Assembly (NCBI RefSeq): GCF_036370855.1
Contig: NC_088102.1
Coordinates: 38,043,835-38,107,834, forward strand
Length of the DNA stretch: 64,000 nucleotides
Source of the DNA: Dromaius novaehollandiae
Lineage: Eukaryota; Chordata; Aves; Casuariiformes; Dromaiidae
Direction: 5' to 3'
Shown here piece after piece: positions 22,377 through 35,627 of the stretch; the first letter of the stretch is position 1; each line of letters starts with the position of its first letter. The translations under genes and the position numbers were made by a program. Under the pieces are notes generated by a model. The model searched no databases and was not told where the DNA came from. It saw only the letters and a list, made by a program, of their open reading frames with translations.

Positions 22377-25300
22377 GTGATCGGCCTGCTTTCTCAGGTT
22401 CAATAGCTACTGTTTCTCCATTTGCTGGGCTCTGAATTGTCATTTAGTATTAGGATAATAGTACACCCTGCATACACATAATGCTTTTACTCAGTGGGCT
22501 ATGAATGCTTTGCAAACAAGTCTGTTGGCATTTCTGGGCTATGAATGCTTTGCAAACAAGTCTGTTGGCATTTCTGTGAGGTGTTACCTTTAGTAGTAAT
22601 AGATGTGGATAAGCTACCTGCCTTGTTCTAAAGCATTTAAGGTAATTGTATTAAAAATACAGTGCAAGAAGAAAGTGATATTAGAGATAAGATAGATGAA
22701 GCAAGCATGCTTTTGTAAGAGCTCATCGTTTCCCAGAGCCAAAACTGATTTAATGGTTAAAATGGGTATAGTCTGAATTTGTACATCATTGCACAAGATA
22801 GTAATTGCAACTGCTGAGGAGGCGGCACACTGGCCTTCTAAATATAAAACACAGAACATATAGGTACTTGATTTGTAGAGGAATGATCACCTCTGAAACA
22901 GTGGGACAGTTCCCTCTTCTAGGATTTCCTTGGAGGGCAGAGGTGGGAGGAAAGGCGTCCTGGAAAACATTGTAAGTGTTCTTTATTTTTTATTTTTACA
23001 TATATAGATTGCTCATCAGTCTTTCCTCAGTACCTTGTAAAATGTCAGCAGTTCTTAAGGAGCGTTCCTGTTCCTCTGCGCCTGGAGCTTCTGGAGAACA
23101 TCTTCTCCTTACTTTTTGTGTCCTACAGTGACCTCCACACTGAGATTCTCCAACCTGAGGACTATGCAGAGGATGATGACCTTGACAAAAAGAGCTCTAC
23201 TGTGAGGGTAGAAGGCAGTGCTAGCCGACAGTCTTTCACCTCACAAAGTCCACAGTACCTAATAGAGGCTGACAAGAAATTAGAGAGGCACCTGCTAGCT
23301 GCTCAGACAGTCCACTCGGATACTCAAGCTTTTTCTGGCTCAGAGTTGAGTAGCAAAAGCTGTAAATCTTCTCAGCAGAGTTACCTGGATCTGAAACACT
23401 TCACCAGTGGTGTCACCGGATTTTTAGTGGATGATGTGGCCATGGATGCCTTCCTCACATTGCTCCTCAACCACCTGGAAGAAATTCAGAGTTCTCTCCC
23501 ATGGGACTCGAGTAATGTGCTTCGTGAAGAGCTGGAGCTTGTTGAGTGCTTGAATCTTTCTGCAAGCAGAGACAGTTTTGGGAGTCGTGTGTTGCAATTT
23601 TCCAAATACCTTTCTGAAGCTCACTGGCGATTCAAAGTGGTGATGAGTAACAGAAATGCAGGTAGGGTTCGTATTAGGTGCTTTCTAGTGGTATCGATAT
23701 TATTCTGTTACAGCTCTCCAGGCAGTGCCCTCAAGACTAAATTCCCTGAGCATATCAGTGAAGGGGCACGTTTTGGTGGAAGATAGGAGGGTGCCCTACT
23801 TAAAGATCACCTGGTTCTTGCACTATTCTTCGGTGTGAGTGATCTAATGAAAACGTTTGAGGCTTTTTTTCCCCTTCTCTTTTCAGATGCATTGCTTCAA
23901 TTTGCCTTTTTCCTGCCCCTTAGACACAAGTTTTGTTGACAGTACAGTGATACAAAGGGACACAGTGATGTAAGATCCAATGCAAGCCAGATAGTGCCAT
24001 CTCACTCATGGATATAGTGTTGATTTAGCCCAGTCTTAGAGCGCATTAGAAACACACCTCACAGGGAGCTGTGTTATTCTGGGATGTTGGCCACTCCTCA
24101 GGAGTGGCTAGGACAACATGCTTAAGGACCTGTTTCCCAGCCTTGTCCGTATCCTATCACTACTTAGCGCTGCTACCGTCAGATTTTTGCTTGTACTGTG
24201 CTGTGACTTACTGTGTGTCTCAGACCATGCAAAGTACACGTTCCAAGAAAGACCAGGCAGCAGAGCAGCTGGGGCATCAAGCCTTCCAAACGCAGGAGCT
24301 TGGTTGGTGGAGGGAAGGGCATTTAGATTCTGGGGATGTGGATGAAGTGCACAGGTAAAAGTTTGGCACTGACTTCAACCTGGCAGTGTTTGTTTTATAA
24401 TCACAGCTGAGTGACTGGAATCAGGTCATCTTAGCTGTTGTTGTTAACAGTCCCTTCAGAATGGCACTACTAAAACAGGCCCCTGCTGCCTCCTAGTTGT
24501 TATCCTGCTGTTAGGAAAGGATATCTTCAGAGCATCCTTATAGTGTCTCCAGCCTAGATGGTAAAATATTTAAAATGCAAATGATTCCCTCAGAGCTGAA
24601 AGCCATGAAGGGCATACCAGTGTTTGCCATGCTACTACTTTCTTTATGCAGTTCTCAGAGTTAATGTGGTTCCATAAATGACTGAAATTTGCAGGCAGCT
24701 GACTTAGAACTCTTTTCTTTGCTGCAGACCCTGTCTGCTTATTAGCTGTAGTTTCCCCCTCTTAAAGAGACAGGAAAGCAGTCTCCCCAGTCACTGGGAG
24801 TGAATGACACCAGCTGCAGATGTGCTTTAGATTCAACTGTATTTACACAGTTGGTAGAGAGCTGATGTCCCACTGTCCTGGCCCTTTCAGATGAGTATCT
24901 TCAATGAAAAGTGAATGATGGTGTAGAAGGATGGGCTTAGCTCTCAAAAGAATCTGGTGGCAGTCGAAAATCTGAGTTCAGAGCATCTGGGGATGACTGA
25001 TATGATCACTCATTACACTAAGCTCAAATGAGTCTAAGAAAGGGCCTTTCCAGACCTGTGTTTAAGCATTTCTGAAGTCTGCTCTTATAAAGGAATGGAT
25101 TTGATGGGGCTGAGGAGTTCGAGGCAGGAGTAGCATCCAGGAACAAGTCTACAGTTCCCAAGATGTTTTGGTGTGCTGTAGTTGAGGAGATGAACCCTTT
25201 TGGAATAGGTTACTCTGATGTGTTTTCTTTTGGCCAGTTGCATGAATGTTTCAGTAGGCAGTCGTCAGTCTTTATACTGAAAAGGACAGTAGCTCTCTGT

Positions 25301-28300
25301 GGGGTTCTGTACAGTTTAGTGGTAACTTCTGTCAACAGATGAGGATGATGATTTTGGAGAGCATCATCCAAGGAAAGGCAATTGACATTCCTTGACACTG
25401 CATCTCTTAAAATTTTTGTCCTGAGGGTTGCACCCTATTGTTCAATTTCAGAATTGTTGACTAGGTTAGAGTTCTTATTACCCTGTAGTACTGAGGAACC
25501 CAGTTGTCTTAGGAAGACCAAAATGTCAAATCAAACTATCTGTTTTCCTATTTTCATTCCCACTCTTCTTGCCTGTTTCTAGTTGTGTATGGGCTTGGAC
25601 CTTGCCTATTTTTCTGTATAGTTGTACTCATTAGGAGTATGTGGAAGGTGCAGTCCCCTTCAAGCAATATTAGATATGTGGGTGAAAAAGCACAGTATTA
25701 GTTGAATCGCATCAAAATTATTCTAAGGAGCTGTTTTAAACTTTACTGCAGAAGAACCCTTTAGCTGAGATCAAGTGTGTGTCCTTTGTTTGGAGGCTTG
25801 CCATCAGAGCTCTACCTATGTAGATGTACAAGTAGGATCTTCAAGGTAGACAAATATCTGTGTTTATGTCCTGTCTAGCTACTTGGTAATGTTTTTGTGT
25901 TAAATTTATCTTTTCACAGAACATCAGCTTGCAGCATCCAGACGATACAGCTTTTTAATCAGATGCTCCAGCTTAAGGAAACGAAGTAGATCGCAAAGGT
26001 TCAAGACAGGTGGATTGAGAAAATGACTTAGAGAAGACATCTCTGGAGTGCACATCATGTTGCTGAGCTCTCATAGCTGAATGCAGTTAGATTTACTGGA
26101 CAGGAAATAGCGAACGAGATTAACTTCCTTTAGTTTACTAACTGGTTTGAAGTGTCGTAATCCAGTTCTACTTGGATTGATGTTGTTTTCCTAAAGCCTA
26201 CCTGCACAACTAAAAGATAACTCAATTTAAAATGAGTTAAGGAAATAACTTCTTTCATACATAACCTGATTTTTGAGGGGGAACTTGCAACTACAATACC
26301 AGTTCTTCTCTTATCTCCACTATATCCAATGACTGCTCATTATGTTTTTATTCATATCACTGTAGTACCTAAGATACAAATTTACAGAAACCTTTGTGAC
26401 TTAAATTCACACACTCAGGAGAAAGTTGGCTCCCTCCCCCCTCTTCTACTGATCTTTTAAAAGATAAGGCTAGTTTTGGAGTGGGATATTTCCAAATAAA
26501 ATGCTTTAAAGTATCTGATATTAATCACTGATAGGCAAGAGACTTTGGGGTGGCCCAGCATTTTCTTCAAATCACTGATTTTTGCGTTTATTATAGACAT
26601 CAGTGATGGCTCATTTGTGAGGTACTCCTGAAGATCTCTTGAGATTGCCTTATCTGCTATTTGTAGTAAATACCTTGTCTGGTCAAAGTATATTTCATGT
26701 GCTGGTTTTGATTTGTTTTTAGGGAAAGAGGGAACTTCCAGTCCGTCGTTAGAAAGTACAAGTAGCGAGCTCAGCACCAGTACCTCAGGTACTAAGCCAC
26801 TAAACAAGAATTGCTCTGTTCTGTTGATGTGCCCTGATAAAGTATTTGCTTGACTGGTGAATTACTACTCTGTGCAGTACAGAATTAGAACTCTTTGCTT
26901 CTTAGAGCTCCCACCTTTGGCAGACTTTTCTCTAGTTAAATAGTATGTGTTTCTTCTCAAATAAGAGAATGGGTTTTTTTTTCTTGGTGTTTTTTCAGAA
27001 AAACATCAAAAAAAGGTAATAGATTGGTAGTCGAGTATTGCAAAACACACATTCTTTTCTTCCAAGCTTTGGTATGAAGCAGTGCAGTTACTTTTCTCAG
27101 ATAGGGGCGTATCAGACTCCTCTGTGTGTGTGTGTATAGACTTATAAGTCTCTCTTTCTGTCTCTCTCTCTCTATATAATTGTGATCCTATTAAACTTGG
27201 CAGCTAACTTTCTTCCTTTGTTGTGCATAAGCGTCATGACTCGGCTGAAACAACCTACTGCAAAGCTTGTGCTGAGCAATGGCTGTTACAGAAGTTTGAA
27301 CTCGGTCTTTACAGCTGAGATTTTGAAAAGCGGTAACAGTGAAAGTTGTGCTAATGCTTAGCCTGAACAGATTGCAGATACCTTTCAAAATCGCTTGCCA
27401 CTACTGACATCTTGTTCCCATTTTCATGCTGACTTTACTAGTATTCTTCACGCTTGCTAGCTTTTGCATTAATTGTGTTTTTTGCCTGACTGTCACTGGT
27501 TGGCTGTTGTTCTGGGGTACTTACTTTGAATTATGCAGTATAAAAATTCCAGTGAATTTTTTTGATAGAAGGTGTGTGTCTGTTATATCCTGAGATATCT
27601 TTTAGTTTTTACTGTGAAAAAAGAAATGTTGTCACGCTGGGTGACAGATGGTCTTGCTTTTTTGGGTTATGATCTCTTGGCTGACTTTGAAAGCTAGGAC
27701 TCATTGCCAGCCTCTGTCTTGAATTGTGAGGAATGAGTGAATCTGTCTTAGATTCTTGATTTATTTGGTCCGGTACTTGAGACTCTTCCCTCTATCAATA
27801 TTGAACCAGTGCCCTAGCATAGCATCTGCATTATGTAGCTGCTAAACAGTGTTACATTTGGATGAGAAGCAAAATGAAGGTTCTGACCAAATAGTCAAAT
27901 CTTATTAGAATTTTTAACAAGGGACTTATATTGTCTGCTTCATGCTAAAACTGTTTGTAACTCTGCTCCTATATCTTTGTGTTAAATATAAGAAGTGCTG
28001 TTATCCGATAACTGGCTGTTAATCTGATGAAATGTTTTCCTGTAATAGCACACTAATTAATTCTCTCGTCTTGCAGAGGGAAGTACCAACAACATGTTTG
28101 GTTGGAGTGATTTGGAAAGTAGGATGAGACCACAGCAGCAAAACCCCCTGATTCCTATGATGCTTTCCCCACCAGAATCACTCCTAGTTTCTTGCGTTTT
28201 GAGAGGAAATTTCATAGAAGCCCATCAGGTGAATGAGCTGCATATATTCTGTGCAACTTAAAATCCAATTTGGTATTGGCATTTGTTGTTGTAACAGCTG

Positions 28301-31300
28301 ATGAAGTTCATGCTCCTTCTGCATTAGCAAGCATAGGGCTGAAGCATCTGTTTGAAGTGAAAGAGTGATTTCAGCAGTAAAAATACATGAAAGGAGCAAA
28401 GATATTCCAAGATGACATCACAAGGAGGCTATTGTGGTGGTTTTTTTTTGTTTTGTTTTTCCCAGTTGTATAAAAATTGCTCCTCTTAACTTGGGTTTTC
28501 AAAGCATGGAAATATTTGATCAGAACCAACTAAGCTTAGTGTATCAACTTGAGTGAAGGAGAAGGTGAAGAGCTTATATGAAGTCTCTTGAAGAAGCAGC
28601 ATTTGAGCTGCTTAATGTAGTCAGTGAATCAAAACCATGACTCTGCTACTTTGAAGCTCAGTGGTAACATGTAAATGTATTCCCTACCCAAAGTGGGGAG
28701 TATACTTATTTGGAGGAGGTGTGCTGAGGCTAAATTCACAGTGCTGAAAATAAGCAAAATGACTTGTAATTACCAGTCTGCATAGCTGTAATTCTGTGCT
28801 CCCTCACAGTTTTACATACCTTTCTGTATGTGGCTTTTGGGCTGATGCTCTGAAAAAGCATCTTGAAATGCATCAGCAATTGGATCCTCTGCAAAAAGCA
28901 GTGACCTGGCTGAGTTTGAGATAATACTATCACAGCAGTTGATATCATTGAAGTGTTGCATCAGCAGCAGTTGAATGCCCAACTCATTAGTTCTGTTTGA
29001 CTACAAATGTACTACTTCATCTTTTCCCTACTTACAGGCCCAAGAAGCATCTATATTCCTTTGTTACTCTGAATTTCAGTATCTCTGATGGTGAAGAACT
29101 CAAGCTTGACTTGCATTCTGCTATTGATTTGATAGTAGGAACTTGCACAGTTGTGCTTATCTACTCTGTCTTTAAATATCTAGAAGGTATTCCTTGCTGA
29201 ATAAGAATTTGTTTTAAGTAGTTTATTTTGGACGCCCAGTTTGCTAGATTTTTATCATTATCTGGTATATTGAAATCTTGAAGCATAGTTCTGAAAGATA
29301 GATATGCAGATTAATTCAGATCTGGTCTTGTAGCACATAATAGCTGAGCTTTATAAGAAAAAAAAAAGTTGAAAAGAGTCTCTAAGGCACTTAAAACTCT
29401 TGGGGGGAAAAAGCCATTTCAGCTCACTGTTTCTGTGCACATGTTTTTCAATTAAAGTATCTATTTTATTCCTCCCCATCTGCTCCAAGCCCCCCCCCCC
29501 AAACTCTTTGACCTTTGAAACCTGCTTTTGCTATGCATTATAATTACATGTATTGTTGTTCTTGAAAGGTGGCTTTGATGTTTAATCTGGATACTTCATC
29601 TTGTTACGGTGAGTTGGTTTTCATGGAGCGTTACCAAGAGGTGGTACGAGAGATGGCCAGAGTGGAGCACAACATTGAGAACCAAACATCAGATGGCACT
29701 GGAGGCATCAGGAAATCTGGCAGTGGTCGTTCAACACTTCAGGCTATTGGGAATGCAGCAGCAGCTGGTAAGGACTGGGTTTCTTTAGTACCATTCATCG
29801 AAGGTGAAGAAGTGGAAAACAGGGAAAAGCAGCTTAAATACTGCCTTAATAAGTGTGATAAATGTTCAGAAGAGTAAGCATGTCATCTTTGACAGAGAAA
29901 GAGATTGAGAATGCTGGAATTTGCTGTTGATGCCCAGTTGGATTAGTTTGATAAACTCTGAGGGAATTGGTCCATGAAGCAGACCACCTATTGAATTACC
30001 TTCTTAAAGAATTAGAAAATCCTATCCATGATAGGATCTAAGATAAATATCCCATTTCATTAGTGATTGGTGTGTTTTGCTTACTTGTGTAGGCATGGTA
30101 TTTTATTCCATCTCCGATGTTACTGATAAATTGCTTGCAACTTCTGGAAGTCTTGCCCCTACTCTCCAAGAAAACTTCTGGATCAGCAACATCCAGCTTG
30201 AGCATACCAATCCACTGCGGGAAGTCCTTGAGGACCTCAGTCCTTCAGCAATGGCAGCATTTGACCTAGCTTGTACTCAGTGCCATCTTTGGAAGACTTG
30301 TAAGCAGCTTTTGGAAACGGCAGAAAGAAAACTATACAATAGTCTTGAAACTCGGGGTAGGCTTTTGATTTTTCTGTTCATCAATAGGGACATGGGGGTG
30401 GAAGATGCCTTTGTGCTGTTCTGTGCTGTTTGTGCAAATACCTGGGTCTTACTGAAATTTTGTTTTGTATTTTCATATTAGTGTCTCCCTTTTTCCACTC
30501 CTAACTCGTATTTTGACTCCTTTGTCCAATGACTTTTCTAGGCCACAGACCTGACTTTGTTTTACTGCACTCTGAAGGTATAAAGGGCTTCCCAGCAGTT
30601 CTTCAGCAAATCAGTAAAATTCTCAACTATTCCTGCACGTCACAAGGACAGTCCAAGTCAGGTAGTATGCTTTGCTGATACAGTTTTCCATTTCAATGTG
30701 CTTATTTCAAATTCTTGTCTTCTGTTGAGATGGAAAATTTGAACTTTCCATTTTTTTGGCTTCGTATTTAAAATGACAACAACAAAAGAGCTCAATTCTG
30801 AATCAACTGTGAACAACTCTGATTTTAACAAATGTTGTATTATATTATATTATTTTTAGTTATGTAGGTCATCTTCTCTGCAAAGATACTCCAATTTTTT
30901 GTGTAGTTGTTATTTCTTTCTCTTTCTTTGTAGAGCTCTCAGATGAGAAAATAAGTAGCCATTTTCGATGCAGTATTGTACACCTTCTTCTGCAGGCTTG
31001 CTACCCTGCCTTGACTGAAGAAAGTATTACTAATGAGATTGTTTTATCACAACATCTCAATCAAATTCTAAAAGCACTGACACGTGTTGAACATTCTGTT
31101 GGTGAGTTAATTTTGTCATCATGAAGACTAACAAATGCATCTAAATTTTGTAGTTTGTCCTGTGTGGTGTGGTATGTTGTTTTTGTTAAGCTGTCTGAAG
31201 CTGCAGTTTGTGAGTGCAATCCAAAAAACTGTAAAACCAGTAGTAATGCTCTTTTATGTATACATAAATAGATGTATTTTTTTAAATCACAAATATAAGA

Positions 31301-34300
31301 TGTAAAAACTTTTCTCTAATTCTTATAACCTAAGCATTCTTATCAGAGCTAAAATTGGGAACTTACCAGAGAAGAGAAGAAAATGTAAATGAGTTATCTG
31401 AGGTTATTACTTTTGCTATTTTTATGCAGTCCTAACAAGGAATTCTTTAAATGTATTTTAACCTGACAGCCTCTAGATAATCAGATGTTGTCTTCCTATT
31501 GCTTTTTCCTTTGTTTTTATAAAAAGTGGCTACAATAGTTTTACAAGTATAACATAATGTACCTTCCAGTTTTCATAGGATCGTCAAAAAAATTTTTTTT
31601 CAGAATGTTTTCCAGGGTTGTAGCGCTACTACAGCCTTTTTGCCAAGCTCTTTGTGTTTTATAGCACTGGGGTTTTCTTCTCTGTCCCCTTTCCTCCCCC
31701 CCGCCTTCACCAAACTTCTAAATGGCATATAGGTGTTCATAAAATATTTCAAGGTCTTACGATTAATGAGCGAAAAGTTAGGAGAGCTCTAAGAGCTAAA
31801 TGTTTTAGGGCATAAGGACTGGTCAACAGCTGTGTCTTGGAATAAGTTTATGTTAACACCACTCAAGTAAATATATTTCAGGCTTTTCTAGGCTGCCAGA
31901 GGCAAGGTTACCAGTTTAGATGAGCTATTGATTTATTCTGCTGTGAAAATTTCTATTGCTTTTGATAAAATTTTAATGCCCAGACTGCAGGCTGTAATCG
32001 TAGAGACGAAATTAAGCTAAACATCTTTATTTTTTGGCATTTAATTCTTTCTTGAATCTTGATCTGCATCTTTTCTCTTAAACCAGACTCCAAAGGGAGC
32101 TTGCTTAGTGCCTTGGTAGAACAGGCCTCTCTGAAAGCTTTGGAACTGGAGAAACACCCAGTTTGGAATCAAACCCAGCTCCTGCTGAAAACTATTGACC
32201 AATATATCCAAACCATGCCAGGGAGCAGCACAAAGACAAACTTCGTGAAGACCTTCTTTGACTATGTTACTACACTGGCTGCTGTTGTATTACGAAGCCT
32301 GAATGCAGAGCTAGGTAAGTGGTTTCTGCTGGAAAGCCTGACCATAGCTGAAGTTACCCAGACTGCACGGTCTGGCCTGCTTCTGAAAAGTAACCATGTA
32401 AAAATGGCTCCTTGCCAAACCTATTGACTACCTATGCATAGTTGATTTTTTTTTTTATTTCTATTGATTATTGTATTGTCTTTTTTTATTAGTATTATTT
32501 ATTTCTTAGTGCCCAGATCACCCACAGCTAAGGTGGTAGTTGACTGCAGTGGGAAAATCAGAATGGTAATGTTAGGTGCAGACCCAGAGTCTGCACTTTT
32601 TTTTTTTTTTTTTAAATGAACATGCACCCCCCACCACCACCCACAGCCCTCCCAAATTCTGACCACTACCCCTGTAAGGAAAGAGTGACTTTCGCATCCA
32701 GTGCATCAGCACTCTATGTACTTCCTAGCTCTCTTAAAGGCAACCTAGGCCCTACTGCTCTAGAGGAACAGAAGGAGAGTGTTTTAGAAGGCTATGTGGA
32801 GGTAACCAGACAGAATTTTTATCACTGAATCAAATGATGATGGTGGTTTATGAAAAGAAATGCATCATCAGCATGTATAGTTGTTAGAAGGAAAACACTG
32901 TTAACTGATAGGAGAAAAACACTTTGTTTTTTAAAATAGAATTCAGTTAAAATAGAATTCAGGTGCACTCATGCAAAAATACCACAGTACTGGTTTTAGA
33001 GAGTGTAGAGGATAAGGGAAGAGGACAAAGAACCTTTTTCAGGCATGCCAGTTCAGCTCAGGCTGCTGTTATGCCAGTAGTAACTTCTATATGGACATGA
33101 TTCAGTCCCTAAGAACTTACTGCGAAAACCAAAAAATGTTTGATCTTTAAAGGCTGAGTTAGTCTTGTTGCACTAGAGTGTGAAAGGAAAAGGTGAGTTT
33201 GAGAATCTGCTTACAGTTACGTGGTAGTCGGTAGAAAGGCATTTCAGCAGTGCTGTCCAGGGATTTACTCCATTTTTAAAAGTACCTGTACTTCTGTGTT
33301 GTTTTTACCCCCCCCTTGCCACCTCCTTTGCTCGCCTGGAGCTGATAAGGGCAGGGACTCTTTAATCTATATCTAGAGAATCCTCAGAAACTAATACTGT
33401 ACATGTTCTGTGTCTCACTACAAATACAGTTTGGTTAAAGGCTGAAGTAAAGTTGCTAAATCGTTTGTACCTAGATCTCACTTAAAAGCCAATGACGCTC
33501 CACAAAGCACTGTTCTGGTAACACATCCAGTAAAATGTGAGCCAGTGATGCAAAGTTTGAAAGGCATATCATAATCATAAATGCCTTGTAGTTTACTCTG
33601 GATTTTACCTGACTTATGTGAACACGGACCTTTGAATGTGAGCAAAGAAGCTTCAGACTCAGGCTTTTAAAACCTGTGTTTCTAAAACAAGAGTTGGTTG
33701 CTGTATTCAGCTAATGTGTTTTCTTGTAATAGATGTTTTGTCTTGCTCTGATTTTTAAAGATCTATCTGCAGAAGTGAAAGTGGGAAATCCTTTCATATT
33801 GTTACAGCAGAGTCCATCTCACCTGCTCTCCCAACTTGTGTTTGAGAAACAGGTTCATCCTGACAGGTTGGTGCTTTTCAGGTATACTTACCTATGTTGA
33901 CTTAGTGTTGGTGAGTTTGGACCTCAACCAAGACTGAAGTCTTTTGTGGCTACTTAGCACAACTATACAATTTCCCTTTGCTCTTTCCCACCAGCAGGTC
34001 ACTTAATGCTGCAAGGGTTGGTGGGCAGGGAGGGTTTTTCTACCAAAATAGCACTGAAGATTTCTGCTGTTAAAGCTATATATAGCTCGTTGTTTTTGAC
34101 AGTTGCTGTCTGTTGGGGGAAAAAAAGTGCCTCTGTGTGTGGGGTTTTTCTTTTTTTCCTGGGCTTCCCCCCCCCCCCCTTTTTTTTTTTCCTGGGCTTC
34201 CCTTTCCCCCCTTTTTTCCTGCCTTCTTCCCCCTTTTCCCCAACTGGCCAGTTGGTAGACTGAATAATCAAAGTTGTTCTTGTCACAAACAACTGAATTG

Positions 34301-35584
34301 GGCTGGTGTGGAAAGTCTCCGATTTGGGATTTGACAAAGTCGCTCTTAAAATGTTTAGCACAAATAGTGAACTGTTTTAGTATGTGGCATTTAGGTAAAA
34401 GTTAATGTTTGAGAAGTTCCACTTCGTTAAAGGATTGGCCGCATAAGCTCTGAATTATCATCCTTGTGCTGTATAAGTTTTCTCATACAGGTTAAACATA
34501 GGATTTGAACTCTTCCTCTGTATGTACCTCTGAAGCATATAAGGGACTTGTGTTCACAGAATGCTTGGAAGGTTTATGAAAGCAGATAATTGTTAAGTAC
34601 TGTTCATATGCTTAGGGTAAGCTTGGTTCTGTTTTCAATCCTGCAGGCTTTCTTGCCTTTTGGCTAAAGAAGAGTTGAACTTGAATGTGCAGCAAGTTAT
34701 TGTCAGCTGTTGCTGTGAACCGCTCTCCTTGTGCAATGCAAGGCAAAACAGCCAGACAATGTCCCTTCTGGCAAACATAAGCAGCCTAGCATGCCTGTAT
34801 GCCTACAACTGCCTGCCAGATGTTGAAATACCTATCTGCAATCCTGCAACAGCCTTTGAGGATGTCTCTGCTCAGGCCCCATCCTCAGTGACTGTCTTGA
34901 ACCAGAACGCACTCACTGCCTCCACCCTGGACTTCCTGAAGTCTCAGTCAAGGCTAATGGCCACAGTGGCATGTTTAAGTGCATCTAATATACAGAAAAT
35001 CCCCAAATCCAATTTATCATGGATGGAATTTCGGGGCAAAAGGGAAGTGCCATTAGGTTTGGAACAGATTTGCAGGGAGTGTGAGGCATTGTTGAAGGAA
35101 TTCTCAGTACTGGAGCGATTTCTTCTTACTATGTTTGAGCCGCTTCAGAATCAGCAGGAGGAAGGCAGCAGTTTGGCCAGTGTCCTCTGTGGCAAGACAC
35201 ACATGTCTCTGGTTCTCCTAGGATTGCATTCCACCACAGCTGTTGAGGTACTAATGGGAGTCTTTGAACAAGCACTTACGGCAAAGGATTGGGCCAGAGC
35301 TCTGAAGGTCTTGGATCTGTACAGCCAGGGTATGGAGGAGCTGGCCAGTGTGAAGGATGCTGTGCTGAGCTGTGCAGCTGCTGATGGTAAGAAGCATTAT
35401 ATGGGGTTTTTTTTCCTTTATAAAGAGTACAGCTTAGCACAGGAGGTAGAAACTAAGGACATAGTTGGTGGTCCTTTGGCAAATCTGAAGAACAGAAACT
35501 TATTCCTTCCCTTCCCCCACTGTAAACTTGGTTTTGCTGATAGTGTGGTTTCTCTTATACAAATGAACAAATCCTGACACTAAA

Positions 35585-35627
<43 letters not shown>

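Noticed and set aside
26457-26807. 116-codon minus-strand open frame over exon 12
   Set aside because: Antisense to a real exon, with no family similarity I recognise and no splice or start support.
34006-34361. Open frames on both strands at the polypyrimidine tract
   Set aside because: Pro/Phe-rich and Lys/Gly-rich products of simple sequence.
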